Assembly (NCBI GenBank): GCA_963820795.1
Contig: CAWGBJ010000003.1
Coordinates: 248,001 to 312,000, forward strand
Reading direction: 5' to 3'
DNA length: 64,000 bases
DNA from: Roseiarcus sp963820795
Lineage (GTDB): Bacteria > Pseudomonadota > Alphaproteobacteria > Rhizobiales > Beijerinckiaceae
Shown piece by piece: positions 9,853 to 18,633 of the stretch (positions are counted from its first letter, which is position 1; each line of letters begins with the position of its first letter). The notes under the pieces are model-generated. The model was given only the letters and a program-made list of their open reading frames with translations. It was not told the origin of the DNA and did not search any database. The position numbers and the translations under genes were made by a program.

Positions 9853-11093
9853 GCACAAACAGGGCGGTGCGCTGTGCGAATACTCCCGATTTTAGCAGGC
9901 CCTGCAGCGCGCTCGGCAAGAGCGACGCATGCGTCGGGTTGTTAACCTGCGCTCGACGCGCGGACGCGACTGGAAGAAAGGCTTTCCTCAAGAATGGCTG
10001 GGTCGATGATGACCTCGACGCCGGTCGGCCCGTACTATCGCCCAGTGTTGAGCGATCTGCTGTTCGACGACGCGCCGTGAACCGCTATCGGCTCGAGGCT
10101 TCCTTCGCGTAGAGGAACTGCGCTGAACGCCTTCGGCGACCCCCGGACCGTCTGAGAGCGCCTGTCCCCGGCTGGGAGGCCGCCGCCGCGAACGAGGTCG
10201 ATCAGGGCTTGCGGTTATGAACGACACCGTCCTGATCGTCGTAATGCTCGGCTTTCTCGCCCGTCCCTCCGCCGCCCTGCTCATCATTGTGGGTGTCGGA
10301 GGACCTGAAGGTCGGTCCTCGGTACTTGACCCCCGGGTCTCACGCGACGGGCCTCCTCGACACGACGTCGGCCACGGAGAGGGGACACAGCCATGCCGAT
10401 GGGGAGCACACGGGAGGAACCGCCTCCAGCACATGACCCCGGCCCGGAGCCAAAACGAGCCTCCTGAACACGACGTCCACCGCGGAAACGGACACGGCCG
10501 TGCCGATGATTGACCCCGGCGTCGTCGCTATGATCGGTCTCTGGCGCTCAGCGCATCGTCGAGAGGCGGTCGTCGTAAATCAAACCGCGGTCGCCGCGGC
10601 GTTGGGGCTTTCCATGCCTTGGTCGCTGAGCGATAAAGCGCAGTTTCCGAAGCCTACCTCGAACGACGGCGCGCGCAATGTCTGTGGAACGAGTTCGACA
10701 TCGTCACCTTCCAATCACTCATGATGCAGGTCACCGCGAATGGCTGGAGATGGGGGACCGATGACCTCGCCGCCCCGAACTGGGCGATGATGTCTGTGAC
10801 GCTGGTCTTCTACGCCGCATCGCGACGCGGCGGCGGCCTGTTCGACTAAGGGCGTGCCGGTGGCGCGTTCGTGCGCGCGCCATCGACCGATGCGGGCGAA
10901 CTCTTGCCCGAGACGGCGATCCGCACGTCGATGCCATCCGGGGCGGAATCTTCGCCGCCTGAGAACGGCGGCCTTCGTGTTAAACGACTGGCTCCGAGGG
11001 CCAGTGGCTTTATTGCCGCGCCCGGACCAGAGTGAGTTTCCTTCTCCAAGCGGCCTTGAGTTCGTGACACGCATCCACCGCATATCGATCGGC
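9853..11093. other. No confident gene; degraded accessory sequence
   Basis: There is no ORF with a recognisable domain on either strand. Two plus-strand stretches look faintly coding. One, from 10217, begins with a hydrophobic segment (VLIVVMLGFLARPSAALLIIVGV). The other, about 10650-10849, reads AYLERRRAQCLWNEFD and ends ANWAMM-like sequence before a TAA. Neither has a good start. Two related stretches near 10360-10400 and 10460-10515 suggest an internal duplication. Gene remains are likelier than functional genes. Confidence 0.4.
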
Positions 11094-11128
11094 ATGGCTA
11101 AGTCACACAAAGCGCAACACTGGGTACC

Positions 11129-12471
11129 TAAGGACACTTTGGACAATAACTGAATCGTGACGTGCGGTTTCGTCGTGCGCCGGACTGACTCAGGCGTTGG
11201 GGATTCCCGGATGTGGCGAAGGGGCGTAGTTCGATCGCATGATCGACGAGGCGGCGATTCGACTGCGATGGGAGAGGGTCGGCGCGCGGCTTGACGAGCG
11301 CGGTCGGCGGTTGTTTGCGGCGGCGGAGGTGCGGAGCGCTGGTCGTGGCGGTCTCGCGCTGGTCTCGAAGATTACCGGGCTGGCTCGTTCGACGATCAAT
11401 CGCGGCGAAGACGACCTCGACGGCGAGCCGCTTGCGAAGGGGCGGGTTCGCCGTGCCGGAGGCGGGCGTCGGTCGGTATCGGAAGCTGACCCAGGGCTCG
11501 TCCCCGCGCTCAAGCGGCTGGTCGAACCGGCGACATTGGGCGATCCCATGCGGCCCTTGATGTGGGTGTCGAAAAGCATGGCGAAGCTGGCGGCGGCGCT
11601 GACCGAGATGGGACATCCGATCAGCGCCGATACGGTCGGCACGGAGTTGGCGAAGCTCGGGTTCTCGCGCCAGTCCAATCGCAAGGCGGATGAGGGCTCG
11701 CACCATCCCGACCGCAACGCCCAGTTCGAACACATCAACGCGAAAGTCGTTGCGGCGCAGGCCGGCCAACAGCCGGTCATCTCGGTCGATACGAAGAAGA
11801 AGGAGTTGCTCGGCAACTTCAAGAACGGCGGAACCGACTACCGTCCGAAAGGCGGTCCGCGGCGGGTGAACGTGCATGACTTCGAGGACAAGAAGCTCGG
11901 CAAGGTCGTGCCTTATGGGGTGTATGATGTGACCGCCAACGCCGGCTTCGTCAGCGTCGGGATCACCAGCGACACCGCCGAGTTTGCCGTGGCGTCGATC
12001 CGCTGCTGGCTCGAACGCATGGGACGAAAGCGCTATCCGCAGGCGCGAGAGCTGACGATCACCGCGGACTGCGGCGGCTCGAATGGGGCGCGCGTGCGGC
12101 TCTGGAAACTCGAACTGCAAAAGCTCGCCGACGAGACCGGGCTTGCGATCCACGTCCACCACTATCCGCCAGGCACATCGAAGTGGAACAGCATCGAGCA
12201 CCGCCTGTTCTGCCACATCACGCAGAACTGGCGCGGCCGACCGCTCACCGATCGTCTTGCCGTGGTCGAATTGATCGGCGCGACCACCACTACCGCCGGG
12301 CTCAAGGTCGAAAGCGCGCTCGACACGCGCCGCTATCAAAAAGGCATCAAAGTCAGCGATGCCACGATGAAGCGCCTCGACATCACCGCCGATCAGTTCC
12401 ATCCCGAATGGAACTACACGATCAAGCCCAGACACCCTGATCTGTAGCACTTATTGTTCGAGGTGTCCTTA
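11129..12471 (+). mobile_element. ISAzo13-like insertion sequence, copy 1 (1343 bp)
   Basis: The ends are inverted repeats: TAAGGACACTTTGGACAATA on the left and the complement of the right end, TAAGGACACCTCGAACAATA. A second copy of equal length lies at 62258-63600 in the opposite orientation with only a handful of base differences. The outermost TA could be target duplication instead of element, so the limits are uncertain by two bases. This copy interrupts a DUF4238 gene after codon 12. Confidence 0.85.
11239..12447 (+). CDS. ISAzo13-family transposase, copy 1
   Basis: The product is a 402-residue transposase. N-terminal helix-turn-helix segments (KITGLARSTINRGEDDL, ISADTVGTELAKLGFSRQSN) precede a DDE-type core with VISVDTKKKELLGNFKNGG, LTITADCGGSNG and SKWNSIEHRLFCHITQNW. 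It differs from copy 2 at one visible residue (Trp here, Ser there, in RLWKLELQ). It is complete from ATG to TAG and probably functional. The gene almost fills the element; its stop lies 24 bases from the right tip. Confidence 0.92.
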   Translation: MIDEAAIRLRWERVGARLDERGRRLFAAAEVRSAGRGGLALVSKITGLARSTINRGEDDLDGEPLAKGRVRRAGGGRRSVSEADPGLVPALKRLVEPATLGDPMRPLMWVSKSMAKLAAALTEMGHPISADTVGTELAKLGFSRQSNRKADEGSHHPDRNAQFEHINAKVVAAQAGQQPVISVDTKKKELLGNFKNGGTDYRPKGGPRRVNVHDFEDKKLGKVVPYGVYDVTANAGFVSVGITSDTAEFAVASIRCWLERMGRKRYPQARELTITADCGGSNGARVRLWKLELQKLADETGLAIHVHHYPPGTSKWNSIEHRLFCHITQNWRGRPLTDRLAVVELIGATTTTAGLKVESALDTRRYQKGIKVSDATMKRLDITADQFHPEWNYTIKPRHPDL

Positions 12472-13411
12472 GTGTTACCTTCGTACCTGGGCGGACCCAA
12501 ATGGACCGACCGGTTACAAGCCATACGTCCACGTCTTCTCGAAAGACGGCACTACGTCACGAAAAAAATCTCCTGAGAATTTGTTCACGGAGACCGACCT
12601 CTACACAATACGGCTGCGCGAGGGTGGCCGAGACCTACGTCTAGAACACGGATTATGTGGTCTCAAAGCGTCGTTTTCCGAGATTAGGCGAGACTACCTT
12701 GCCAGGCGGAAGAACGTTCCCCTCCCGCGCTATATCAAGCTCTTGGCGTTCGTCGCGGCCATGCACTCGCGTACGCCCTCTAGGCGTGATCACTTCATGG
12801 GCTTCTGGAATGAAGTGCTCGAAATGGGGGAGCAAATCGAACGCCAGATGAAGGTTGCAACGCCGGAAGAATTACGCCGCGCCGCATCCTCCGTTGCTAC
12901 CGGTGCGGAGCGCCACACGATGTCACTTGATGATCTCAGAAAAATTAGGGCGAGCCCTATGCAGCACACCCTGGGACCCCACATGGCCGCCGAGTTTCCC
13001 CTTCTAATGGGATTGAAGTGCTTTGTTCTCTGCACCACCAGCGAAATAGGCTTCATTACCTCGGACGCGCCGGTCGTGTGGTTCGATCCCGAATGGCATA
13101 AAAAGCCGCCTCTCTATCGCTCCGCCTCGTTCTCCGATCCGAAGCTGGAGATAACGCTCCCTATCTCTCCGACTCAGATGCTCATCCTCATCCATGGTGA
13201 GGTGAACACTCCAACTCTGGAGTATCTGGATATCCCTGACAAGGCTGTAGCCGAACTAAATCGCCGCACCCGTTTCCGGTGCGACAAGGAGTTCATCGTA
13301 AGGATCCACAGGACCGACCTGCGGTGGTTTGAACAAGACGTCATGCCAGCGGATGCTTGGGAGCTAAATGAAGGTAAGGATTTGGAGGCGGAGGCTCGCA
13401 GGCTTCGTTGA

Positions 13412-14356
13412 CGATCCTCCTGGGCGATCTCCCTGCGGGCCTCGATGTCTTGCTCGTCCATGTTCGCTTCAGCCTTTCACGCGCTTGTCGGCGGCTCTTT
13501 CAAACCGGGCATTCGAATGGCGACCCGGCGGCGATAGTGCCGGCCCTTCGCCACGTCGTCGGCGACCCCGTCGAGGCCCGTCGCCGACCTGACGGGGGAG
13601 CCGCTGAAGGACGGCCTTCTTGAGGACCGCACCCGGGCGGCGATCCTCGACGCCATTGTTCTTCTTGGCGAACCGCCGCAGCGACCGAGACGCACGCGGC
13701 TAATGGGATGATACCGGGGCCCCCGCGCCGGGCGGCGGAACGGGGGATGGTAGGTAGCGGCCACTCGCCCCGAGCCGGTCCCGCCGCCCGCGCCGCCATA
13801 GGAATCGGCATCCAGACTGAACAAGGAAGTCCGGCGAGCCGCCGTCCTCCCCCCCACGCGGGTGACGAGCGAATAGGCATAGAGGCCAGCGCGTGCTTCA
13901 TAGGCGTCATAGCCCGGCGCGCCTCGCCGGGGACGGCGACGTCTCCATGGCCACGACATACAAGCCGACGAGGACGGCCAAGACCACAAGAGCGCGCTTC
14001 CTCGCCGCCCACTTCTCGCGCGCTCTCCGATCAGCCGCAACAGCCTCCCGGATCAGCTTGGATAGCCCACTGCGCCATTACGTCGACAACGCCCAGCCCA
14101 GCGCGTGCCTGAAGGCCATCCTTGCGGCTTGACCGGCAGGCCGCTTGGCGAGGAACGTGGGCAAATCTCATGACTTTCCACTTTGTTGGAGGTTCATGTA
14201 TCCACCCTGCGGCCTCATTTCCATATTCTGACGAAGTATGGTGATGGGCGTCGGCGACGCTCACGCTTCGGCGGCCGGGCGGGCGGTGACGAAATTGACG
14301 TAGGCTCAGACGTAGGTCGCCTTCGCCTGCTCTTTCGTAAACGCAACTAAAGACAA
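13412..14356. other. No confident gene
   Basis: Several overlapping GC-rich ORFs exist on both strands but none has a recognisable domain, and their Arg/Pro/Ala-rich products look like shadow translation. One minus-strand stretch near 13908-14040 encodes a short basic helix followed by a hydrophobic segment (ALVVLAVLVGLYVVAM) and could be the end of a small membrane protein, but no start is supported. I see no clear regulatory structure. Confidence 0.35.
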
Positions 14357-14933
14357 CTACTTAGAGCCTATAAGCGGCGGATAGTGCAGGAGGCGAAGCT
14401 GAGTGAGAGGCTTCGAAAAATATTGCCGGAAATAGTCGGGCTCCCCCGTGAGAGAGAGCGCGAAACTCGCAAGCAGCCGCTCCGACAGTCGCCAGACGGC
14501 GTCGCAGTAGCGCTCCATCGCCCACCGAAAAGCGTTGGCCGAGAATCCCGGTCCATCGGCCGGCCAGACATTCGGCCCATGCATGGCCGAGCCGGCGCGC
14601 ACGTGCGGATCGTCAGGCCCAAGTTCGAGCATGATTTGGAAGGCCTCGCTGCGGCACGCCCGAGCCTTTGAACCCCTGCGGCACATAGCCGCGGAAATTG
14701 GCGGATCGATGAACGTCGATCGCGTCGCGCAGCCCTTGCGGCAAGGCGAAGAAGCCGCTACTGGCGGCGAAGATCGCATCGATCGCCTCGCGAGGCACGC
14801 CATGATCGACGACGTAGAAGAATCCGACGCTCTCACAGGCGCGTCCGATCTCCGCAACGATCCAGTCCATTGCTGCGGCGCCGCGGTCGAGGCCGGCGAG
14901 GCTGATCGACGGAATTGAGGAAAAGTCGCTGAT
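14357..14933 (-). pseudogene. Isopenicillin-N-synthase-like 2-oxoglutarate/Fe(II) oxygenase, broken
   Basis: The N-terminal half reads in one frame (DFSSIPSISL, EIGRACESVGFFYVVDHGVP, FRGYVPQGFKGSG) and matches the DIOX_N region of the IPNS-like family. Near 14660 the match moves to another frame (EAFQIMLELGPDDPHV, PADGPGFSANAFRWAMERYC). It then stops after LRLLHYPPLIGSK at 14357, before the iron-binding His-x-Asp...His and the 2-oxoglutarate-binding Arg expected in the C-terminal half. No proper start codon is in frame at the 5' end. A frameshift plus loss of the catalytic half make this a relic. Confidence 0.75.
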
Positions 14934-15123
14934 CTCTGCCGCCTCAGTTCGATTCGTCCGTTATTCACCGCCGGCCAGCCGCGACAGTCAAGCGGCCCGC
15001 GCGCTATTTCGCCATGGTTTGAGAGCAGGCGCTATGGCTCCGCTTTCGGTGGATTACCGGAACATTGTGATCCGAAGGGATGTTACTTGAGCAACTCGAG
15101 ACGCACGAATCAGATATTGTCGG

Positions 15124-15142
15124 CTCAGATCGGAAATCTGAG
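15124..15142. promoter_or_regulatory. Palindrome upstream of the sigma-54 promoter
   Basis: CTCAGAT and ATCTGAG form perfect 7-base arms around a 5-base spacer, ending 10 bases before the -24 box of the prkA promoter. It could bind an activator or repressor of the operon. It is closer to the promoter than a usual enhancer site for a sigma-54 activator, so the role is open. Confidence 0.4.
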
Positions 15143-15151
15143 TGTGTGCGG

Positions 15152-15168
15152 TGGCACGGGCGTTGCAT
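15152..15168 (+). promoter_or_regulatory. Sigma-54 (RpoN) promoter of prkA-yeaH-spoVR
   Basis: TGGCACGGGCGTTGCAT matches the -24/-12 consensus TGGCACG-N4-TTGC. The invariant GG (15153-15154) and GC (15165-15166) are separated by exactly 10 bases. It lies about 100 bases upstream of the prkA start, in an otherwise gene-free interval and on the correct strand. This predicts transcription by RpoN with an enhancer-binding activator. In Escherichia coli the related yeaGH genes belong to the nitrogen-starvation (NtrC) response, which fits. Confidence 0.85.
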
Positions 15169-15270
15169 GAGACCGTGGGGCGCCTCCGCCGTCGCTCGTA
15201 TCGTACCGAAACAACCTGGAAAGGTTCCGTTAACCATTTATCTTCACGCTGAGAACAAGGAGTCGATCCC

Positions 15271-17289
15271 GTGCTGGGGACATCCGTCATGAGCGCCAAG
15301 GCCGCCTACGCAATCGGGCAATCGGGTTCGATGGAGGGGCCGCTCGGCAAGGGCGCCGAGATCTTCAGCGTCTTCTCTTCCGCCTATGCGCGGGAGCGGC
15401 GCGAGGCGATGAGCCTGGCCGACTTTCTCGACGGGTGCCGCAACGATCCCGGCATGACGGCGAGCGCGGCCGAGCGCATGATCGCCGCCATCGGCGAGCC
15501 GATTGTCGTCGACACGGCCAAGGACCAGCGCCTCGGTCGCATTTTCCTCAATCGCACGATCAAGCTCTATCCTACGCTTTCCGGGTTCTTCGGCATGGAG
15601 GACACGATCCAGCGCGTCGTCGGCTATTTCCAGCACGCCGCGCAGGGGCTCGAGGAGCGCAAGCAGATCCTCTATCTCCTCGGTCCGGTCGGCGGCGGAA
15701 AGTCCTCTCTCGCCGAGCGCCTCAAGGCGCTGATGGAGACGCAGCCGATCTACGTGCTCTCCGCGGGCGACGAAATGAGCCCGGTGTTTGAGTCGCCGCT
15801 CGGCCTCTTCCGCCCGGAGACGATGGGCGCCGTCCTCGAGAGCCGCTACGGCATTCCCGCCCGGCGCCTGACCGGCGTTTGCTCGCCGTGGGCGGCCAAG
15901 CGCCTCGATTCCTTCGACGGCGACATTTCGCGCTTCTCCGTCGTTAAAATCTATCCATCCCGGCTGCGCCAGATCGCCGTCGCCAAGACCGAGCCGGGCG
16001 ATGAGAACAACCAGGACATCTCGACCTTGGTCGGCAAGGTCGACATCCGCAAGCTCGAGCATTTCTCCCAGCATGACCCGGACGCCTACAGCTATTCGGG
16101 CGGGCTCAACCGCACGACGCAGGGGCTGCTGGAATTCGTCGAAATGTTCAAGGCCCCGATCAAGGTGCTGCATCCGCTGCTAACGGCGACGCAGGAAGGC
16201 AATTACGCCGGCACCGAGAACCTCGGCGCTCTGCCGTTTCAGGGGATCGTGCTCGCCCATTCCAACGAGTCGGAATGGGAGCATTTCAAGAACAACAAGA
16301 ACAACGAGGCGTTCCTCGACCGCATCTGCGTCGTCAAGGTGCCCTACTGCCTTCGGGTGACCGAAGAGTCGATGATCTACGCCAAGCTCCTCGAGGGCAG
16401 CGAACTGTGCGCGGCGCCTTGCGCCCCGGAGGTGCTCGAGATTCTCGCGCGCTTCTGCATCCTTAGCCGCCTTAGGGAGCATCAGAACTCGCCGCTCTAT
16501 TCGAAGCTTCGCGTGTACAACGGCGATAGCCTGAAGGATGCCGACCCCAAGGCCAAATCGGTGCAGGAATATCGCGAGACCGCCGGGGTCGCGGAAGGCA
16601 TGACCGGCGTTTCCACCCGCTTCGCCTTCAAGGTCTTGTCCGAGACCTTCAACTGCGACAACGAGGAGATCGCCGCCGACCCCGTCCATCTCATGTACGT
16701 GCTCGAGCAGGCGATCAAACGCGAGCAGTTTCCGAGGGACATCGAGGACCGTTATCTCGATTTCATCAAGTCGACGCTCGCGCCGCGCTACGCCGAGTTC
16801 ATCGGCCGCGAAATCCAGAAGGCCTATATCAAGTCCTACAGCGAATACGGCCAGAACCTGTTCGACCGCTACATCGCCTACGCCGACGCGTGGATCGAAG
16901 AGCAGGATTTCAAAGACCCGGACACCGGCCAGGTGTTCGACCGGCAGGTGCTCGACGCCGAACTCTCGAAGACCGAAAAGCCGGCGGGCATCGCCAATCC
17001 GAAGGACTTTCGCAACGAGATCGTCAAGTTCGCGCTTCGCGCGCGCGCCAACAACCATGGCAAGAACCCGTCCTGGACGGCTTACGAGAAGATCCGCGAG
17101 GTGATCGAGAAGCGCATGTTCAGCCAGGTCGAGGATCTGCTGCCGATCATCAGCTTCGGGGCGAAGCAGGATTCGAAGACCGAGAAGCAGCACGCCGACT
17201 TCCTCGATCGGATGAAAGCCCGCGGGTACACCGAGCGCCAGGTCCGGCGGCTCGTCGAGTGGTACATGCGGGTCAACAAGGCCGGATAG
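15271..17289 (+). CDS. prkA: PrkA-family serine protein kinase (YeaG)
   Basis: The 672-residue protein has an N-terminal AAA-like ATPase domain with Walker A GPVGGGKSS (about residues 138-146) and a C-terminal PrkA kinase-like domain ending QVRRLVEWYMRVNKAG. The length is normal for the family. PrkA/YeaG is a cytoplasmic protein linked to starvation and stationary-phase stress, usually acting with YeaH and SpoVR, which follow here. GTG 15271 is chosen because AAGGAG lies 8 bases before it; an ATG at 15289 is the alternative. It is the first gene of the operon behind the sigma-54 promoter at 15152. Confidence 0.95.
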   Translation: MLGTSVMSAKAAYAIGQSGSMEGPLGKGAEIFSVFSSAYARERREAMSLADFLDGCRNDPGMTASAAERMIAAIGEPIVVDTAKDQRLGRIFLNRTIKLYPTLSGFFGMEDTIQRVVGYFQHAAQGLEERKQILYLLGPVGGGKSSLAERLKALMETQPIYVLSAGDEMSPVFESPLGLFRPETMGAVLESRYGIPARRLTGVCSPWAAKRLDSFDGDISRFSVVKIYPSRLRQIAVAKTEPGDENNQDISTLVGKVDIRKLEHFSQHDPDAYSYSGGLNRTTQGLLEFVEMFKAPIKVLHPLLTATQEGNYAGTENLGALPFQGIVLAHSNESEWEHFKNNKNNEAFLDRICVVKVPYCLRVTEESMIYAKLLEGSELCAAPCAPEVLEILARFCILSRLREHQNSPLYSKLRVYNGDSLKDADPKAKSVQEYRETAGVAEGMTGVSTRFAFKVLSETFNCDNEEIAADPVHLMYVLEQAIKREQFPRDIEDRYLDFIKSTLAPRYAEFIGREIQKAYIKSYSEYGQNLFDRYIAYADAWIEEQDFKDPDTGQVFDRQVLDAELSKTEKPAGIANPKDFRNEIVKFALRARANNHGKNPSWTAYEKIREVIEKRMFSQVEDLLPIISFGAKQDSKTEKQHADFLDRMKARGYTERQVRRLVEWYMRVNKAG

Positions 17290-17310
17290 TCGGGAGAGCG
17301 GGAACCGGCC

Positions 17311-18633
17311 ATGGCCCAGTTCGTCGACCGCCGCCTCAATCCCCGCGATAAGAGCCTGGGCAATCGCCAGCGCTTCCTTCGCCGGACGCGCGCGGAGATC
17401 AAGCGCGCGGTCGACAAGGCGGTCGCTGATCGGACCATCGCCGATGCCGGCACCGGCGGCGCGGTTTCTATCCCGACCGACGGCATCGGCGAGCCGCAGT
17501 TCCATCTCTCACGCGACAGCGGCGGGCGCGAATTCGTCCTGCCCGGCAACAAGGAATTCGTCGCCGGAGACCGCATCGACAAACCCAAGGGTGGCGGCGG
17601 CGCCGGCGGAGCGGGTCGGGAAGGGGCGGACTCCGGCGGCGGCGAGGACGCCTTCTCCTTCGCGCTCAGCGAAGCCGAATTCCTCGACATCCTATTCGAG
17701 GACCTGGAGCTTCCCGATCTCGTCAAGGCTTCGCTGAAGGATACGAGCGCACGCGAGTTTCGCCGGGCGGGCTACACCAACGACGGCGCGACGCCGAATC
17801 TCGCGGTGCTGCGCACGATGCGCGTCAGCATGAGCCGGCGCTTGGCGCTTCGCCGTCCGACCAACGCCGAGGTGGAGCGGCTCGAGGCGGAGCTCGAAGC
17901 GCTGCGCGCCAAGGCGCCCCTCGCCCTCGAGGTCGCCGACCAACTGCGCATCGGCGAGCTCTACGCCGAGATCGAGCGGCTCAGGCGCCGCCAGCGCGCC
18001 GTCCCGTTCATCGATCCGATCGACGTGCGCTACAATCGCTTCGCGCCGACGATCGTTCCGCGCGCCAAGGCGGTGATGTTCTGCCTGATGGACGTCTCGG
18101 CCTCGATGGGCGAGCGCGAGAAGGATCTCGCCAAGCGCTTCTTCATCCTCCTGCACCTCTTCCTCAAGCGCAAATACGAGCGCGTCGACATCGTCTTCAT
18201 CCGCCACACCCACGAGGCGGCCGAAGTCGACGAGCAGGAGTTCTTCTATGGCCGCGAAACAGGCGGCACCGTGGTCAGCACCGCCTTGAAGACGATGATC
18301 GCGGCGCGCGAGGCGCGCTATCCTCCCGCCGACTGGAACGTCTATTGCGCTCAGGCCTCGGACGGCGACAATTCGGGCAGCGACTCGGAGGCCTGCATCA
18401 CGCTGCTCGCCAATTCGATCCTGCCGCTCACCCAATATTACGCCTATATCGAGATCGCCGACGAAGGCGCGACCGAGCACAGCGGCCGCGGAAAGGATCT
18501 GTGGCGCGCCTACGCCGGGCTCAAGGACGGCGCTCCGAATTTCGCCATGGCGCGGGTCGGCGGGCGCACCGACATCTACCCCGTCTTCCGCAAGCTCTTC
18601 GCCAGGCAGCCGAAACAGAGGGCTTCGACATGA
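17311..18633 (+). CDS. yeaH: YeaH/YhbH family protein (DUF444)
   Basis: The 440-residue protein has a basic N-terminus, a Gly-rich linker at about residues 90-110 and a C-terminal von Willebrand-A-like domain. That domain carries the MIDAS-type motif MDVSASMGE (about residue 260), followed by FFILLHLFLKRKYERVDIVF. The family is almost always found with PrkA. It starts 21 bases after the prkA stop, and its TGA overlaps the ATG of spoVR (ATGA at 18630-18633), which implies translational coupling. It is probably a cytoplasmic partner of the PrkA kinase; the biochemical role is unproven. Confidence 0.93.
   Translation: MAQFVDRRLNPRDKSLGNRQRFLRRTRAEIKRAVDKAVADRTIADAGTGGAVSIPTDGIGEPQFHLSRDSGGREFVLPGNKEFVAGDRIDKPKGGGGAGGAGREGADSGGGEDAFSFALSEAEFLDILFEDLELPDLVKASLKDTSAREFRRAGYTNDGATPNLAVLRTMRVSMSRRLALRRPTNAEVERLEAELEALRAKAPLALEVADQLRIGELYAEIERLRRRQRAVPFIDPIDVRYNRFAPTIVPRAKAVMFCLMDVSASMGEREKDLAKRFFILLHLFLKRKYERVDIVFIRHTHEAAEVDEQEFFYGRETGGTVVSTALKTMIAAREARYPPADWNVYCAQASDGDNSGSDSEACITLLANSILPLTQYYAYIEIADEGATEHSGRGKDLWRAYAGLKDGAPNFAMARVGGRTDIYPVFRKLFARQPKQRAST

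Larger units (their letters stand above)
11094..13411 (+). pseudogene. DUF4238 protein gene, split by an ISAzo13-like element
   Basis: The first codons, MAKSHKAQHWVP from ATG 11094, have the N-terminal pattern of DUF4238 proteins (H-x-V-P followed by Y-L). After the insertion sequence the frame resumes at 12472 with CYLRTWADPNG and runs on in frame through the DUF4238 body (GFITSDAPVVW, FPLLMGLKCF) to the stop at 13411. Removing 11129-12471 joins the two parts in frame, giving HWVPCYLRTW. The intact protein would be about 320 residues. DUF4238 has no assigned function and is frequent in accessory and defence islands. The downstream piece alone could start at TTG 12581, but that would lack the conserved N-terminus. 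Confidence 0.8.

Noticed and set aside
11128..12450. 440-residue minus-strand ORF
   Set aside because: It is the antisense shadow of the ISAzo13-type transposase; the plus-strand frame has the family motifs.
16180..17505. 441-residue minus-strand ORF
   Set aside because: Antisense of prkA and the start of yeaH, with no domain of its own.
18345..18629. Extended N-terminus of SpoVR
   Set aside because: The extension lies inside yeaH in another frame; the ATG at 18630 overlapping the yeaH stop gives the normal SpoVR N-terminus.
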